Source: Ornithodoros turicata
Lineage: Eukaryota > Arthropoda > Arachnida > Ixodida > Argasidae
NCBI RefSeq assembly: GCF_037126465.1
Contig: NC_088202.1
Span: 32,534,213 to 32,598,212 of the forward strand
Direction of reading: 5' to 3'
DNA: 64,000 nucleotides
The translations under genes and the position numbers were made by a program. The notes under the pieces are model-generated. The model was given only the letters and a program-made list of their open reading frames with translations, had not been told where the DNA came from and made no database searches. Of this stretch, positions 33,364 through 44,661 are shown one piece after another. Each line of letters starts with the position of its first letter. Position 1 is the first letter of the stretch.

Positions 33364-34935
33364 GCACACAACACATGTGCTTAACAACACATGTGCTTTG
33401 AATTATTAACCCCCCAAATTTCCCATTATGATACTGAGACTACAGCAGAAGCGGTTCTCAAGGTGCACAAAAGTATGCCAGTAAAGTAGTAAAAGTGGTA
33501 CAGTAAGAAGTAGATTTTCCACCAGGCTGTGTAACATAAAAACTGTGTGTAAAAAAAGCTCAGTTTTTGATGATGTAAAAATTTGGATTTGGAAAGATAG
33601 ATGTGTTAGCTTGTGTCATTGTAATGTATTGATTTGACTGAGGTTAGATGTCACGAAGGTTATCACACATCTCTGTACTTCTGCGCAGTTCACATATTTT
33701 TTATATTTCTATCTTTCTCTTTTTTACTTCCCTTTTCCTTTATCTTTTTTTATTGGTCTGCCACTGTAAGGTTGACCCACATGCCAAAAGGCATCGGCAA
33801 TCCTGCCATATTTACTTGTGGGCTGCCAATTCCCTTCAAACTGTTTCATTGTGTTGCTTCCAGATGAGCATCCTTGCATAGTGCAGTGGAGCCCAACATG
33901 AAAAGGAGTGTTGCCTATCTCACAACATATGTTGCGAAGAATATTCAGTGGAATACCGCTGTGACCAACCAGCTGAGCGGAATTCCACCATCACTGCATT
34001 TGCATTTCATCCTCCGCAGGTAAGCTTCCCATCCTTGATGTAACTGCTGCAGAACAGGTGAGTTTTTTAGTGACTCTGCTAAGCCCAAAGCCTACTTCCC
34101 ATGCCCTGTTCCTCCTTTGCTATAGTATCAGTAGCATGTTATGCACAGCTTCCTGACACAGAATATTGCTTCACATAAGTTTTCTGGGATCTGTCTTTGT
34201 TTCTTGCTCCATCCTTGGTTCCTTGCTACTGTAAGCCTGTGTAGGTAAATTGCTAATGTTTTGCTCTGTGGTGTGCAGATACAGAGAGCAGTGATACAGT
34301 AGCACAGTTTACAGTAAATGTAGAGATGGACACTTCATGCAGAACTTGAAAATATCCTAGAGCATGCAGAAGGGTAAGAGGGGTCTGAAACAGTTCTGCA
34401 GAACATCAAAATGAACCTCCCATGAGTTTGCCTTAAGCCACACATTCAGGGTTGTGCGATTCAAATCAGCGATTATACTCACGCTTAAAATCACCTGAAT
34501 TTTTCATGATTTAACTCACTTCTTCCCATTTTCATGTTCTGCTTGAAAATGATACCTGTTGGAAAATTAGAATGGAGATGAAGGCGTGGTACAGTGAGTG
34601 TCACATGCAGTTTACTGAAACAACCAATCAACTCAGGAACACTCGTCCTGAGATTTATTGCTACTATGGTACAGCTTACTCCAGCCAGGCCAGAGAAACA
34701 CACCAGTTATACACTTAGCACTTACAATCTGCAAATACGCATGACTAAAATTATGTCGGACACGTAAGAACACGTTAACCAAAATCAGTGCTACTTGTTC
34801 ATGCTTTACACGAGAGAGACTAGGTTTTGCGGCCTTCCCAATTCCTAGTTCCACAACTTTGACTGGAGAAGCCCAAGCGACGAAAATACCCTTTTGGCAC
34901 CCGCAGAAGCCCGGCAGCTCAAGCAAAATACTACT
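33364..34935. other. unassigned stretch
   Basis: 1.6 kb without a recognised gene. A minus-strand frame at 34983-34633 (116 codons) continues past the BED exon splice site and is probably intron read-through. Confidence 0.4.
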
Positions 34936-34940
34936 GCTTA

Positions 34941-35167
34941 CCCGATGGAGCACATTCTTCACGTTTGGACGTGCTGACGTCAAGTTCTGTGCGGCACTCT
35001 GAAAGATGTTTCTTCATTCTGATAACAAGGTCCTGCATTTCCTTGCGGCATGCCATACACATGGCACCGTGTTTGCCTAACGGCATAGCTCCTTCGTCGA
35101 AGAACTTCCATACTGTGTCCCTTTTCCTTACAGTCCTTGCAGCACAAACACAGATGTACAGTGCCAC
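34941..35167 (-). CDS. BED-type zinc-finger exon (partial)
   Basis: The minus-strand frame contains TVWKFFDEGAM, then MCMACRKEMQ and MKKHLSECRTEL, i.e. the aromatic pair, CxxC and HxxxxC spacing of a BED finger, a DNA-binding domain found in hAT transposases and in host genes derived from them. The exon ends in CATCGG followed by GTAAGC at about 34940, a strong 5' splice site, after which the frame reaches a stop. Its upstream limit is uncertain: a TGA lies in frame just before 35167, so an acceptor within CTGCAAG/GACTG (about 35130) is likely. It may be a host gene or a hAT transposase exon. No neighbouring exon was recognised. Confidence 0.5.
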
Positions 35168-36020
35168 ACTTCACCGCGAAGCTGACAAAAATGAAGGAAA
35201 GAACGTCGCAAATAGGTACAAAATAAAGAGAGAAGTGTAGGGGCACGACACGAGCGAAACCACCAATCCACTAGCATTCAGAAACTGTGGCTTGAATGGA
35301 ATTGTGGAGGATTGTGCAACCAAGCTGATGGATAGTTGGCCACGTTTCGTGCAGTAGCACACTGAGCTCCCATCGAATGGGAAGTAAAGACGGGCAAACC
35401 TTTGACAAGCCTTACTCCTGCCCGCTGTTTTTGCACTGCCCTCTGTCCTGCTGTATTTCCCTCTCAACTCTTTCATTATTGTTACCTGCGTATTTATTCA
35501 TGGGTTGTAATCGTACTTCGTCGTTATGAGGCGGAGGGTCAAATACCTGAAGCTGATTTAAATTTAAAAAGTCAATTTATATCCAATAAATCAAACTTTT
35601 ATGTAAAAAAAAAATTTTTGCAAGCCTGCACACATTTTGCATGCACATGCAAAATCTGTAAAATGTGAATGGTTGGTTATAATTGTTGAGAAGGTTTGTA
35701 AATTCTGAATACCTGTTATATTGTGACACATGCTAAACAATGTTAGTCCGCTGTGTTGCAACAGATTGTTTTGTTTCCACTGCAACTGTGCCAAATCTGC
35801 TTCCTTTGTGGTTCTGATTTGCTGAACCCCTATTAAACCAGGAGGAACATCAAATGTCACAATTCTAGACACATCTGGGTGAGTTTGCCCTTCAAAAATA
35901 TGTACGAAAGACAAAGAAGAGGAGAAGAGAGCTGACTGGCACCAGCATATCGCTAGGGTGGTGTTGGTCCGACCTGGCCGCTGGATGTGCTGTATTGTCA
36001 GGTCAACTGCTCCTATACAT
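35168..36020. other. unassigned stretch
   Basis: No motif recognised. A 107-codon minus frame (35914-35591) and a 101-codon one (35476-35171) resemble nothing known to me. Confidence 0.4.
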
Positions 36021-36025
36021 ATATA

Positions 36026-36786
36026 CAGTCAACCCTCTATTTATGAACACCCTCGGTTCCCCGAAAAATCGTTCATAAATCGAGGGGTTCATAAATCGAA
36101 AATTCGGTTAACTGAGTACTATCGAGCAAATGGAACAGTATTTCCGAGTTGGGATTGTGTTTATAATGCCATATATTGTGTAATTTGACCATGCCTTCTG
36201 CTGTATCAATCTCACAAAGAACAGACGTTAGCGCATTCACACTCTGTTTATTATGCAATACTAAATTGTTTAATTTTGCTTTGGACCATGCCTTCCGCTG
36301 TGTCAATCTTGAAAAGAAGAGATGTCACCACATTCGCACTGGACTGGTCTCGGATTTCCTCCGGGATTTTAACCTCCGTTATATTAATCTCCGGGTGACA
36401 GCGATCACCTTATTCATCAACTGAGGTCAGGAACACTTGGTCGCACCTCGTGCGACCCCGGAAAACCCGTTTGTTGTTCGGATTTCGAGGGGTTAAGAAC
36501 CGAGGGTGCAATACCTGGAAAACGTTTTGTCCGTTCAGGCATCATTCATAAGACCACGGAATAATCCCTTTGAAGGTTGCTGTGGACCTCGGAACCATCC
36601 GTTCATAAATTGAGGGCAAAAACGCTGGGCAACTCGTAGTTGGTTCCCAGAAATTCCGTTCATTATTCGAATATCGAGGTTCATAAAATGAGGGAGAAAT
36701 GAATGGAAAAAGTTTGGTTCCCCGTGCTCGTGTTCATAAAACGAGGGAATTCATAAATCGAAGGTTCATAAATCGAGGGTTGACTG
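36026..36786. mobile_element. pogo/Tigger-type MITE with internal repeats
   Basis: CAGTCAACCCTCTATTTATG at the left is matched by ATAAATCGAGGGTTGACTG at the right, with TA on both sides (36024-36025, 36787-36788). Inside, the phrase TTCATAAATCGAGGG and variants recur at least eight times near both ends. No transposase is present. Confidence 0.85.
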
Positions 36787-36897
36787 TATACGTGCCTGTC
36801 ACTTCATGCTCACTCCTATTGTCTTTCATGTGCCGTGTGGTTTCTGAAGGCGCCAGCTTCTGACGCTTCGGTCACAATTGCGGCTATGGGAGTATGG
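36787..36897. other. short spacer
   Basis: Nothing recognised between the pogo MITE and the foldback copy. Confidence 0.4.
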
Positions 36898-37170
36898 GAC
36901 GTAAACAACAAGAATTAGGCGAGGCAGGCCACAAATATGGACAACAGAAAACAAGTAAGCCTCGAACGCCCGGAGAGTAACGAATTCAAACAACTGAGGG
37001 AAAAGGTGCTGACGCCAGGAATCGAACCTGCGTCCTTTGACTATCTGCTGGCTGGAAATCAGAAGACCCAGGTTCGATTCCTGGCGTCAGATCCTGACCC
37101 GCCCCCCGAGTAGCTTGAATTCATGAATGTCTGGGTGTTAGAGGCTTATGAGGCCATGAATTCCATTGTT
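36898..37170. mobile_element. foldback element with B boxes in both arms
   Basis: The arms share TAAGCCTC, GAATTCAA and TGACGCCAGG in inverted order. At the apex GGTTCGATTCC (37071-37081, +) faces GGAATCGAACC (37018-37028), so a tRNA T-arm with Pol III B box is present on both strands. Between them lies GGAAATCAGAAGACCCA, resembling a tRNA anticodon arm. The left end ACGTAAACAAC matches the copy at 55586. No clear TSD was found for this copy. Confidence 0.7.
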
Positions 37171-37774
37171 TTGTCTGTGTTCGCAAAGCTTGCGTCACAT
37201 GTGTGTCCTGCATGGTCCTTCAGGTAACTTGTGGCAGCTGTCACTGGAGGCGAAAACACAGACTGCAGTCTTCACTGCCATCTTCTCAATATGGGAAGGA
37301 AGCACATGCTTCCTCGTGAGCAGGCGTATAGGTTTCACTGTGGACCCTTCATGCATCCGATAAAGGTTCTGCAGATGAAATTTGTTTGTTGCCACCTATA
37401 TTTCTGGCAAGGAACTGAGATCTGATATGTATGATATGGCTCTGGTCAAAGGCAAGCATCAGACTTCATACAGGATAGAAGGATGTGGCACTTGTGTCTA
37501 CAGCTGTCCTTGCGACAACACTTCCATCGCTGCAACGTTGGCTTTGCGATTGTTGGTGACCAATTGCAGAAACCTATAAAAAATTATCTCTTCTATCTTT
37601 TTGATAACATATTCACTTGTTTCTGCAAATGTTTCGCAGGTGCACCCCTTAGTGAATAAATAGCCAACAGGAATATTAAATCTTGACTATAGCTCGTTCT
37701 GCTCTGCGGGGAGCTCAGTGGCAGCAAATTCCTCAGAATTTGGCGATGCTGTGCTCCCAACAGATGAGGATATA
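37171..37774. other. unassigned stretch
   Basis: No recognised gene. The part just left of 37774 may be the continuation of the THAP-like frame (SSVGSTASPNSEEF), but it is low-complexity. Confidence 0.35.
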
Positions 37775-38580
37775 CTGTAGACTCCCACTAAACAAAACTC
37801 GGTTAAACAGAAATTACGGATAAACGGAACAATAGGGTCACCTTTGGTTGGTTTCCTATATATGCAATGACAAAAATCTTTGAATAATTGAAACAACCCA
37901 TTTTATGTACTTCTGGTAAACGGAACAAAGTGGTGGTACCAAGATGCCGCCGAACCTGGAAGATCACCATTCCCGTCTGACGACCCGGGCAGAAGTCATA
38001 GCTAGTGAAATCCAATCCATCAGTCACTCGTAATACGTTAGGTTTAGCTCACGTCCACATGTGTCCTCATGATGTCTGTCAAGAAACAGCCACATGAAGT
38101 GTTTTTGCTTGCATCAATGTTGTGGACAATTCGGAGACATGATCGCAAGAGCAAATCAAAAATAGAAACCGTGAAATTTGATATGCCAAAGTCAGTGCTG
38201 TCGTCATAGCAGGCCTCGTATTGAATGATGTGGATGATGCCACATGATAGTGACAGGTAATATCAGAAACCTGGACGTGGGAAAAGGGTGCGCAGTTTGC
38301 CTGGCAGAACAGAAAGATAAACCTCATTGTAGACGACTGAGATGCGCATGAAATTTTTTTCCAAGCCTCAGGCATGCAGGTATATTTTGCAAACAAATCG
38401 AAAAATGTGAAGAGAACATCCATTAATTATTTTTTTCCTTGCTACCTACAGTAGTGGGAGTTGATTATCTTGAAATAAAGTTGCATTTCATGAAATCTGT
38501 GTAGTTTGCTTAAATGAAACTTGTGATAAATGGAACAGTATTTCCATTCCCTTGGAGTTCCGTTTAAGAGGAGGCCACTG
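37775..38580 (+). mobile_element. Tigger-type MITE with a remnant HTH
   Basis: The left end CTGTAGACTCCCACTAAAC and the right end (complement CAGTGGCCTCCTCTTAAAC) are imperfect inverted repeats bordered by TA (37773-37774, 38581-38582). AAACGGAAC phrases recur near both ends. The + strand at ~38070-38230 reads HDRKSKSKIETVKFDMPKSV, similar to the first helix-turn-helix of Tigger transposases, so this may be an internally deleted autonomous copy. Confidence 0.75.
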
Positions 38581-38589
38581 TATCAACTG

Positions 38590-38962
38590 TTGAGATGGGT
38601 GGAGGCCCGCACTTTCTTTTTCTTATGCTGCTGTCACAACGGCTTTTCTTCTGTACTGGCCTCATATATGACGGGTAGTGGGGGAAGACACTGGGAACAG
38701 CATCTTGCTTCAACATGTACCTCTTTGTGTCCCGAAAGTCACTCTCAATGAAATGAAGACTAAAGACCATTGAGTAGTTTAACGTGTCTTTGGCTGCCAG
38801 TCCTTTCTCGATATTATTTGCAGCCAATTCTCTCATTTTTCTGTTCTCAGTCCGCCGGGATCTCACGAAAAGACACACCGGCCTGCTTTTTTTTTTGCTT
38901 GCTAGACGTGCAAAAGGGCATGATCTGCAGCAGCAGCACATTTTCTTACACTGTGTTCCCAC
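38590..38962 (-). pseudogene. THAP-type zinc-finger fragment
   Basis: The minus-strand frame carries NYSMVFSLHFIESDF and LKQDAVPSVFP. These match the end of a THAP domain (CSLHF...F...LKxxAVPSIF), although the Cys before SLHF is Phe here. The first zinc ligands lie in a cysteine-rich stretch (CCCCRSC) that is probably frameshifted. A short basic tail follows, and the frame then reaches the Tigger MITE at 38580. It may be the missing DNA-binding domain of a P-type element or a broken THAP gene. Confidence 0.5.
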
Positions 38963-39524
38963 AGCATAACAATTAGGCCTTCAGCACAAAAAAAGTGCAA
39001 AAATCTCCACGGTTTAAAAAGAAATCATGATACGCTAGCAGTAGCGGTTATTGGCAATGCTATGTCGTCTGCTATTCGTAGTGTCATAAGGCAGCGCCTC
39101 TCAGGAGGAGAGTTGCGCAAAATGAGGGAAAGGGCATGGCGTTGGAGGCGTTGGTCACGCTCACTACAATGACTCTGCATGCTGCTCTTTCTCTGATGTC
39201 ATTCTACTCTGCATGTTATGTCTGTTCCTGTTTGTTTATAGTATGCCTGATATCGGTTTTATCTTTCTCTGTAATTGTGTACAGATGTTTTTGAATGCTG
39301 TGCTACCTGACGGGATCCGGAAAAAATGTGGGAGAAATATTCCCGGAAAAATTGGTGGGTGTTACTAGAATAGCATAAGAGTGAACAGCAGGACGAATCC
39401 GGAATCGCAAATCGCAAAAATTGCAAACATTTAATTTGATTATAATCTAGGGTAGAATGTTCTCACTGTGGGCCAAAAAGACAGCATCTGTGTGACCGCT
39501 GTTACGAACTCGTTCATCTTTCTT
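38963..39524. other. unassigned stretch
   Basis: No motif seen. Confidence 0.4.
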
Positions 39525-40888
39525 CTACTCTGAGGAAAGGCTATGCAGCCACTGATCAAGAAGAATTTTACCCGTGCCGTACACATTTCTCATGTGGCAT
39601 GCCTGCTTGCCATCTTGAACTTTTGCTTGAACCACTGCTTCTCTGCGCAGCACCTCGATTAGCCTCCAGACATTAGGGTGCTTTTGCGCAACGATTGCTT
39701 CTATGCGTCGAGTCCAAGCCTCCATTCGTGGTAGCGTCATGTACATTCCACAGTGGTAGTGCAACGCTGAGAGGGTTACAATGTAGTCTCACAGTACCAT
39801 CTGCCCTGGTTAATTCTCTGTAGCTTCCATTGACATAGGTACTGTCAGAGTAGTCAATGAGGTCAGTGGCTTCTTTGGGACAAAAATCTTTAAGAAGTTG
39901 TATTCCCTCCGAGGCATCGTCAACAGGCAGGAAGGCAAGTTTCCCAACGAGCAACCTAAAGTCAGCATTGTCATTGTAGGTGGACACCAGTCCTAAATAC
40001 TGCACTCTGCGCCAAATGCTGACATAAATGACAACAAAAAAAAAAAGAAAGAAAAAGCTTGTTTAATTCTTCATGAGAAACGCACTGCACTGCATTGTTC
40101 ACTGCAGATTCAAAGTCTGTCAATATTTCCTCAGGATATGGAGTAAAATGCAGTGTCTCACATTTGTGAATTAGTATTGCCATAAAGAGCTCTTCATAGC
40201 TCTGTCTGGTCTTGCACTTCATGAAGGCAAACACCGCTGGCACAAAGCTGTCACCCGAGGAACCAAAAATAAAATACGATTCCTGAAACCCTCTTGGTGA
40301 GAGTTCAAAATTACCATCCATGGAACACTGAGTACTTCCCGCCAAAAACCTCAGGCACTGGGGGGAACCAAAAATTAAGAGCTTGCAGGGTTTGCCATGC
40401 CATTATTGTAGAATAGAAATCGTTCTTATGAAGGCTTCAGAGTCGAGGGCCACGGTGGCTCAATGACGAGATCATACAGAATGGCTGGCACTGGGGGATA
40501 CAGCACTGAGCGTTGTTTGCGTAAGCACCTTTTATACTTTCATAACTTTTTAACTGACCCCTCTCCTCTGCATCTCCTCTTTCCACTGTGCATTCGGAAA
40601 TCACAAGCTAGCAGCTGAAGCTTGCATGGACGTTAGAGATAAGCTCTTGAGATAATTGGTGTTGCTGAAGTCTGGCGGATGGTTGTGAGGCACGGAAACC
40701 GTACTACCTTCCTTGGACGTTATGCCTGCCCCCTTACAGGTGCATGTTCTGTGGACACGGTGCAATCGAAAGCCACTCCTCAGAGGCTTTTGCTTGGTGT
40801 ATTGGCATCCTTTGTATGAAAGGTATTCACCACCCTTTATTGTCTGTAGGATGTCTATCTCGACAGTCTGCAAGTACAACGAGAACAT
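39525..40888 (-). pseudogene. MULE transposase with FLYWCH zinc finger
   Basis: The N-terminal piece (40888-40601) has GGEYLSYKGCQYTKQK, CTCKGAGI and SVPHNHPPD, a FLYWCH-type finger. The core (40345-39971) reads MDGNFELSPRGFQESYFIFG (first Asp), then PEEILTDFESAVNNAV (second Asp) and CCHLCQHL (the CxH block). It continues with STYVNGSYRE, PLWNVHDATTNGGLDSTH and HPNVWRLIEVLRRE, the conserved C-terminal part. Separate frames and a poly-A/poly-T run near 40035 show decay. It differs in architecture from the SWIM-type MULE at 28.9-30.8 kb. Confidence 0.82.
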
Positions 40889-42590
40889 TCAAGTACGAAA
40901 GAGCCAGGGCGCAGGTGAACTGGTACATGACCGAAGGAAAATGTAACTCGAGACAATGAGCGATGGAGAAGACACGAGAGGAGACCATCTTTCCCACCAC
41001 CATCTTTCCTTGTCTCAGGCCTTTCACTGAAACAAAGTAACTTGCCACGTGTATGATGACTGTTATTTAAATTGTTCTCAAGCAAATAATAATTCTATCG
41101 TTATTAAATATTGCATTGTTATGAGATGCTGCGAACGCGTAATTGCAACTTGCGCAGTGATGACTGTTGGGCTGACTCCGCGCAGAAAAACTGACTGCCT
41201 TCAGTGGTGCCATAACACGCAAAGGATGTGCTCAAGAAGGCTCCAAAGCTTGTCTGAAGATAACTGCCATGACCCTCAATAGACAGAGCACTGCGCTCTC
41301 ATTTCACCTGTCTTGTTGGGTACCAAGACAACATGTGCCCTACCCAAAAAGGTGGCTACAACGACGTCATCTCTACGGTACAGTTCCCCGTATAAAGACC
41401 ACAGAGAAATCAGATCACACAGAGGCTGCCCACCTACAAGCCCGTTGCGCGCCCGCTCTTCTGTTCAGGCGACATTTCTTCCGGGAACATTTTTTCCAGA
41501 GACATTTTTTTCCTGGACCCTCCCTGACACGGCAAAAATTTTATTTTATAGACTATTGTTTGTTTGAATTAATTCACGGGACATCCTTAGTTCTGGCAAT
41601 AGCATCTCTGTACGACGCTATAATTGCATGTTGTGCAACAGTTAAAAAAAATCCTGAAAGATCTATCAATAAGCAATGTTGATAGAACATGAAGGTGTAC
41701 GTGCATAATAGTGAAAACTAGTATGAGCTGCCACAGGTGTCCCAAAGTTGAGCTTGTGTTGTGTCTGTGACCATGATACATGCCCTTCTTTGCATGAATA
41801 TATTTGATAGTGGTCGATTTGGAAGTGTCCGAAACATTCAGATTTCCCTGATCAGATTTCTTGCGTTGCAGTTATGAGTTTTTGCAATCAGTTTGTCACA
41901 TGTTACAAAAACACATTTTGATAAGTGTTGTACATGATAAGTACTGTGCATTACCATCTCTGGGAGTGTAGGGGAAGCTAGCAATGAATCAAACACTGTA
42001 CATATTAATGCAGGAAGCAAAACATTCAATTATAGTGTTGTGTCACGACAGCACCCACGTCACCTTTGAGTAGGGCCTCGTTGAAATGCTGTACTATGGA
42101 TAAACAGGGCATGCAAGTGCAGGACCGAGATGTAAGGCTGGAGGGAAGTGTCTGAACTAGTGTGCTCTTGTCACCTCTCCCACGGGAACTTGGAAACTGT
42201 GCATCAAAATAAACCATGAATTATTAAACCTAATAGGCAAATGAACTGTACTGGCTACACCTCCTCCAAGAGGTGCTTTCTTTTAGTCCAAGGGGACAGG
42301 TGTGTTCATGTTTTTACTCTGGTGACAGGTGCGTCCTCAGTGCTCTCTCTGCCAAGGTGCAGCTCTCTGTAATGCACATTCTTGTATCAAGTGCACCTCA
42401 GCCCTATTGCCGAGTGATAATCCCTTTGTATCGTTTTTTGTGTGTTTAAAATGTTCTAAGTGACATCATGGTTATTGCAGGATCTGTACTTTTTATTTTC
42501 AGAATCAATTTTCAGTTCATTCTGGCTTTCTCTAACCTATTCTAGCTTTTAACTCATATGTCCATTATTCACCATTGTTTGGCTCATCAT
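40889..42590. other. unassigned stretch
   Basis: 1.7 kb with no recognised motif. A 137-codon + frame (41269-41682) includes a short internal repeat (FFREHFFQRHFF) from a tandemly repeated GACATTT phrase and is not convincing as a gene. Confidence 0.4.
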
Positions 42591-42595
42591 GGGCA

Positions 42596-42716
42596 TGGTT
42601 GCTTATGTGCTGCAAAACCTCAACCCATTATCATCATTATGATTTGTTGACAAGCTGTCCTTTTGGTAGCCTCCGTCGCTGCTGCGCCATTAAAATACTA
42701 ATCATCATCATCATGT
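42596..42716 (+). repeat. retroelement-tail-like patches with (ATC)n
   Basis: GGTTGCTTATGTGCTGCAAAACCTC followed by AACCCATTATCATCATTATG, then a second CATTAAAATACTAATCATCATC. Both look like ends of short retroelement copies. Confidence 0.45.
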
Positions 42717-42717
42717 C

Positions 42718-42960
42718 CTTTCGGTTGGCATCACCATTTGAAAGTTGACTTGACCTCATTGTCGAAACGGATTTGGGAAGGCAAGGAAAGCTGCCACAGC
42801 TGTACTAAACTAACCTAAAACTATACTAACCAGTTTATGATGTCTTAGGTTAGTTTACTGATAGGTTAGTTTAATGCGGCTGTGGCAGCCTTCCTTGCCT
42901 TCCCAAATCCGTTTTGAAAACGAGGTGAAGCCAACTTTCAAATGGTGACTCCTACCAAAG
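42718..42960. mobile_element. foldback element (~240 bp)
   Basis: The arms CACCATTTGAAAGTTGACTT, CGGATTTGGGAAGGCAAGG and GCTGCCACAGC face their complements. The loop is rich in ACTAACCTA/TTAGGTTAGT phrases. No coding sequence. No TSD could be fixed. Confidence 0.75.
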
Positions 42961-42968
42961 CAATACCG

Positions 42969-42992
42969 AGATATATATATATATATATATAT
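42969..42992. repeat. (TA)n microsatellite
   Basis: About a dozen TA units follow the foldback. Confidence 0.9.
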
Positions 42993-44340
42993 AACATTTT
43001 ATGAAGAAAATGACATCATAATAAGAAATGATGTCATGCTGGTGTACTGCCTACCTGTATCTGTTTGTCTCATGTGCCAGAAAAACCTCAATCACTCACT
43101 CACCCCCGTATCTGTTTGTCCACAAGCTTGTCAGTGTTGTGACTTCAGCCTCATTTGTTTTGATGTTACAGAGGCTCAAAGTGGACACAATGCAGTATTC
43201 GAGTGCCGCCTTTGACTTTACAACACGCACAATGGAGGGAACCCAAAATCTGAGAGGAATCGTGTAAGACAGCATCTGTACCAATGTGTCCTGTGAGAAG
43301 GCATCTTCATCAATCACATGCAATGTCACTCATGCAAGAGGGCCTTGTAATGTCATCTGTGTCCCAAATAGTTTTGATGCAAACTGTCTTTCACCAATTA
43401 CTGTAGTCTTGAACCACTTGAACTTGGCAAGGTCTGCTGTGCTGTTGCATGTGAGCATCTCATGTAAAGAAGAAAACATAATGCTCTTCAGTATGCTATT
43501 GCATGTGCGTTTTTTTTTTTTTTTTAGAGTACAATCTTTTACACTATGCAGAATGTGCTAATGTGTAACGTGGCAGTGCCAGACATATGCAAAGAACTAA
43601 AGGATATGTAATTTGTTGATGTGTTTACTGGAATATGCCAAACCTATGCTACTGAAAGGTGGTACTGATTAAGCATTTCTGGGAAAGCTCTGTTTTGCAC
43701 TTGGAGAACAGCTTTTTGCCATTAAACACAAACTCTTTGTCATCACAGTTTGTAGACAAAAGTCTGTCAGGGACAAGTAATGACACGATCCCATTCCCCC
43801 CCATGACCCCCTGCACTTGGTTGAGAACCACTAACATACACTGTTCTTAACATTCTGGGTAATAAACAGGGGTTGAAGTACATATGTGCATAAGATTTTT
43901 GTCTGCGTCTATGTGTTTCACATGACATAGGGAATGTTGCAAGAATATTAAATGTGTTGTCTCAGCACCTCCAAATGTAGCGGCTTTATTTTTTCTTGCC
44001 TTAGATTTATTTGTGAAAAATATGTGAAAACAGATCTCGAAAATTAAGATAAAGTGCTTTTCTCTTTGCACTGAATCCTGTACATTATTATATAAGAGCA
44101 GATATTTGTTGTTATTCCAGTGGCGTCACTAGGGTATGCATCACACCATCCCCCAATAATTAATCCCTTTTCATGCCACGTGATACACGATAAATAACAT
44201 CATACTTCACGCGTAAAAAAATTGTGCCCTCAAAGGGTTGAGTGAGGAAGCAGCGGTTCTTATGCGGCACATCACCCCCCTCTCCCCTCAGTGATGCCAC
44301 CTCGTGATAAGAAGGAGTCAAGTGAATAATGCTGCTGCTT
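42993..44340. other. unassigned stretch
   Basis: A tail-like TCTCATGTGCCAGAAAAACC with TCAATCACTCACTC lies at about 43067-43105. A T run lies at 43508-43525. No gene is recognised. Confidence 0.4.
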
Positions 44341-44359
44341 TTAAAACTGGGAACCGGTC

Positions 44360-44661
44360 ACCAGCTCTGGTGGCGCAGCGGTAACGCGTGCGCTTGGAGA
44401 CTGGGAGGTCCGCGGGTCAAATCCGCGGGCCGGCTGTGCCGTCTGGGGTTTTTCCTGGGTTTCCCTCAGATGTGTAATAGGCATATGCCGGCACAGTTCC
44501 CCTGAAGTCGGCCCATGGACGCAGCTATCCTCCCCCCGCTTGGTCTTCCACTTCACCCTTTCCTCTCCACCACCTTTCCCTTCCCGAGAAACATGCCGCC
44601 TAATCAGGCAGGCAGACCTCTCGGGTTCCTCCCAACGACACTCCTCCTCCTCCTCCTCCTC
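44360..44661 (+). mobile_element. tRNA-derived SINE with 11-bp TSD
   Basis: An A box (TGGCGCAGCGG, 44371-44381) and a B box (GGTCAAATCC, 44415-44424) sit 33 bp apart, as in a tRNA-type Pol III promoter. A tRNA-unrelated body and a (CTC)n tail follow. GGGAACCGGTC at 44349-44359 and 44662-44672 is the target-site duplication. tRNA-type SINEs are established in ticks (for example Ruka), though I cannot confirm identity to any named family. Confidence 0.88.

Noticed and set aside
37011..37092. Possible functional tRNA gene at the foldback apex
   Set aside because: There is a B box and a T-arm but no complete cloverleaf with acceptor stem and A box in register. The two B boxes are inverted copies within a repeat.
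41269..41682. 137-codon + frame as a protein-coding gene
   Set aside because: It has repetitive FFRxHFF content from a tandemly repeated phrase and no start context or domain.
42718..42960. Small palindrome as a replication origin or regulatory hairpin
   Set aside because: Foldback repeats of this size are common in the window, and nothing specific supports an origin.
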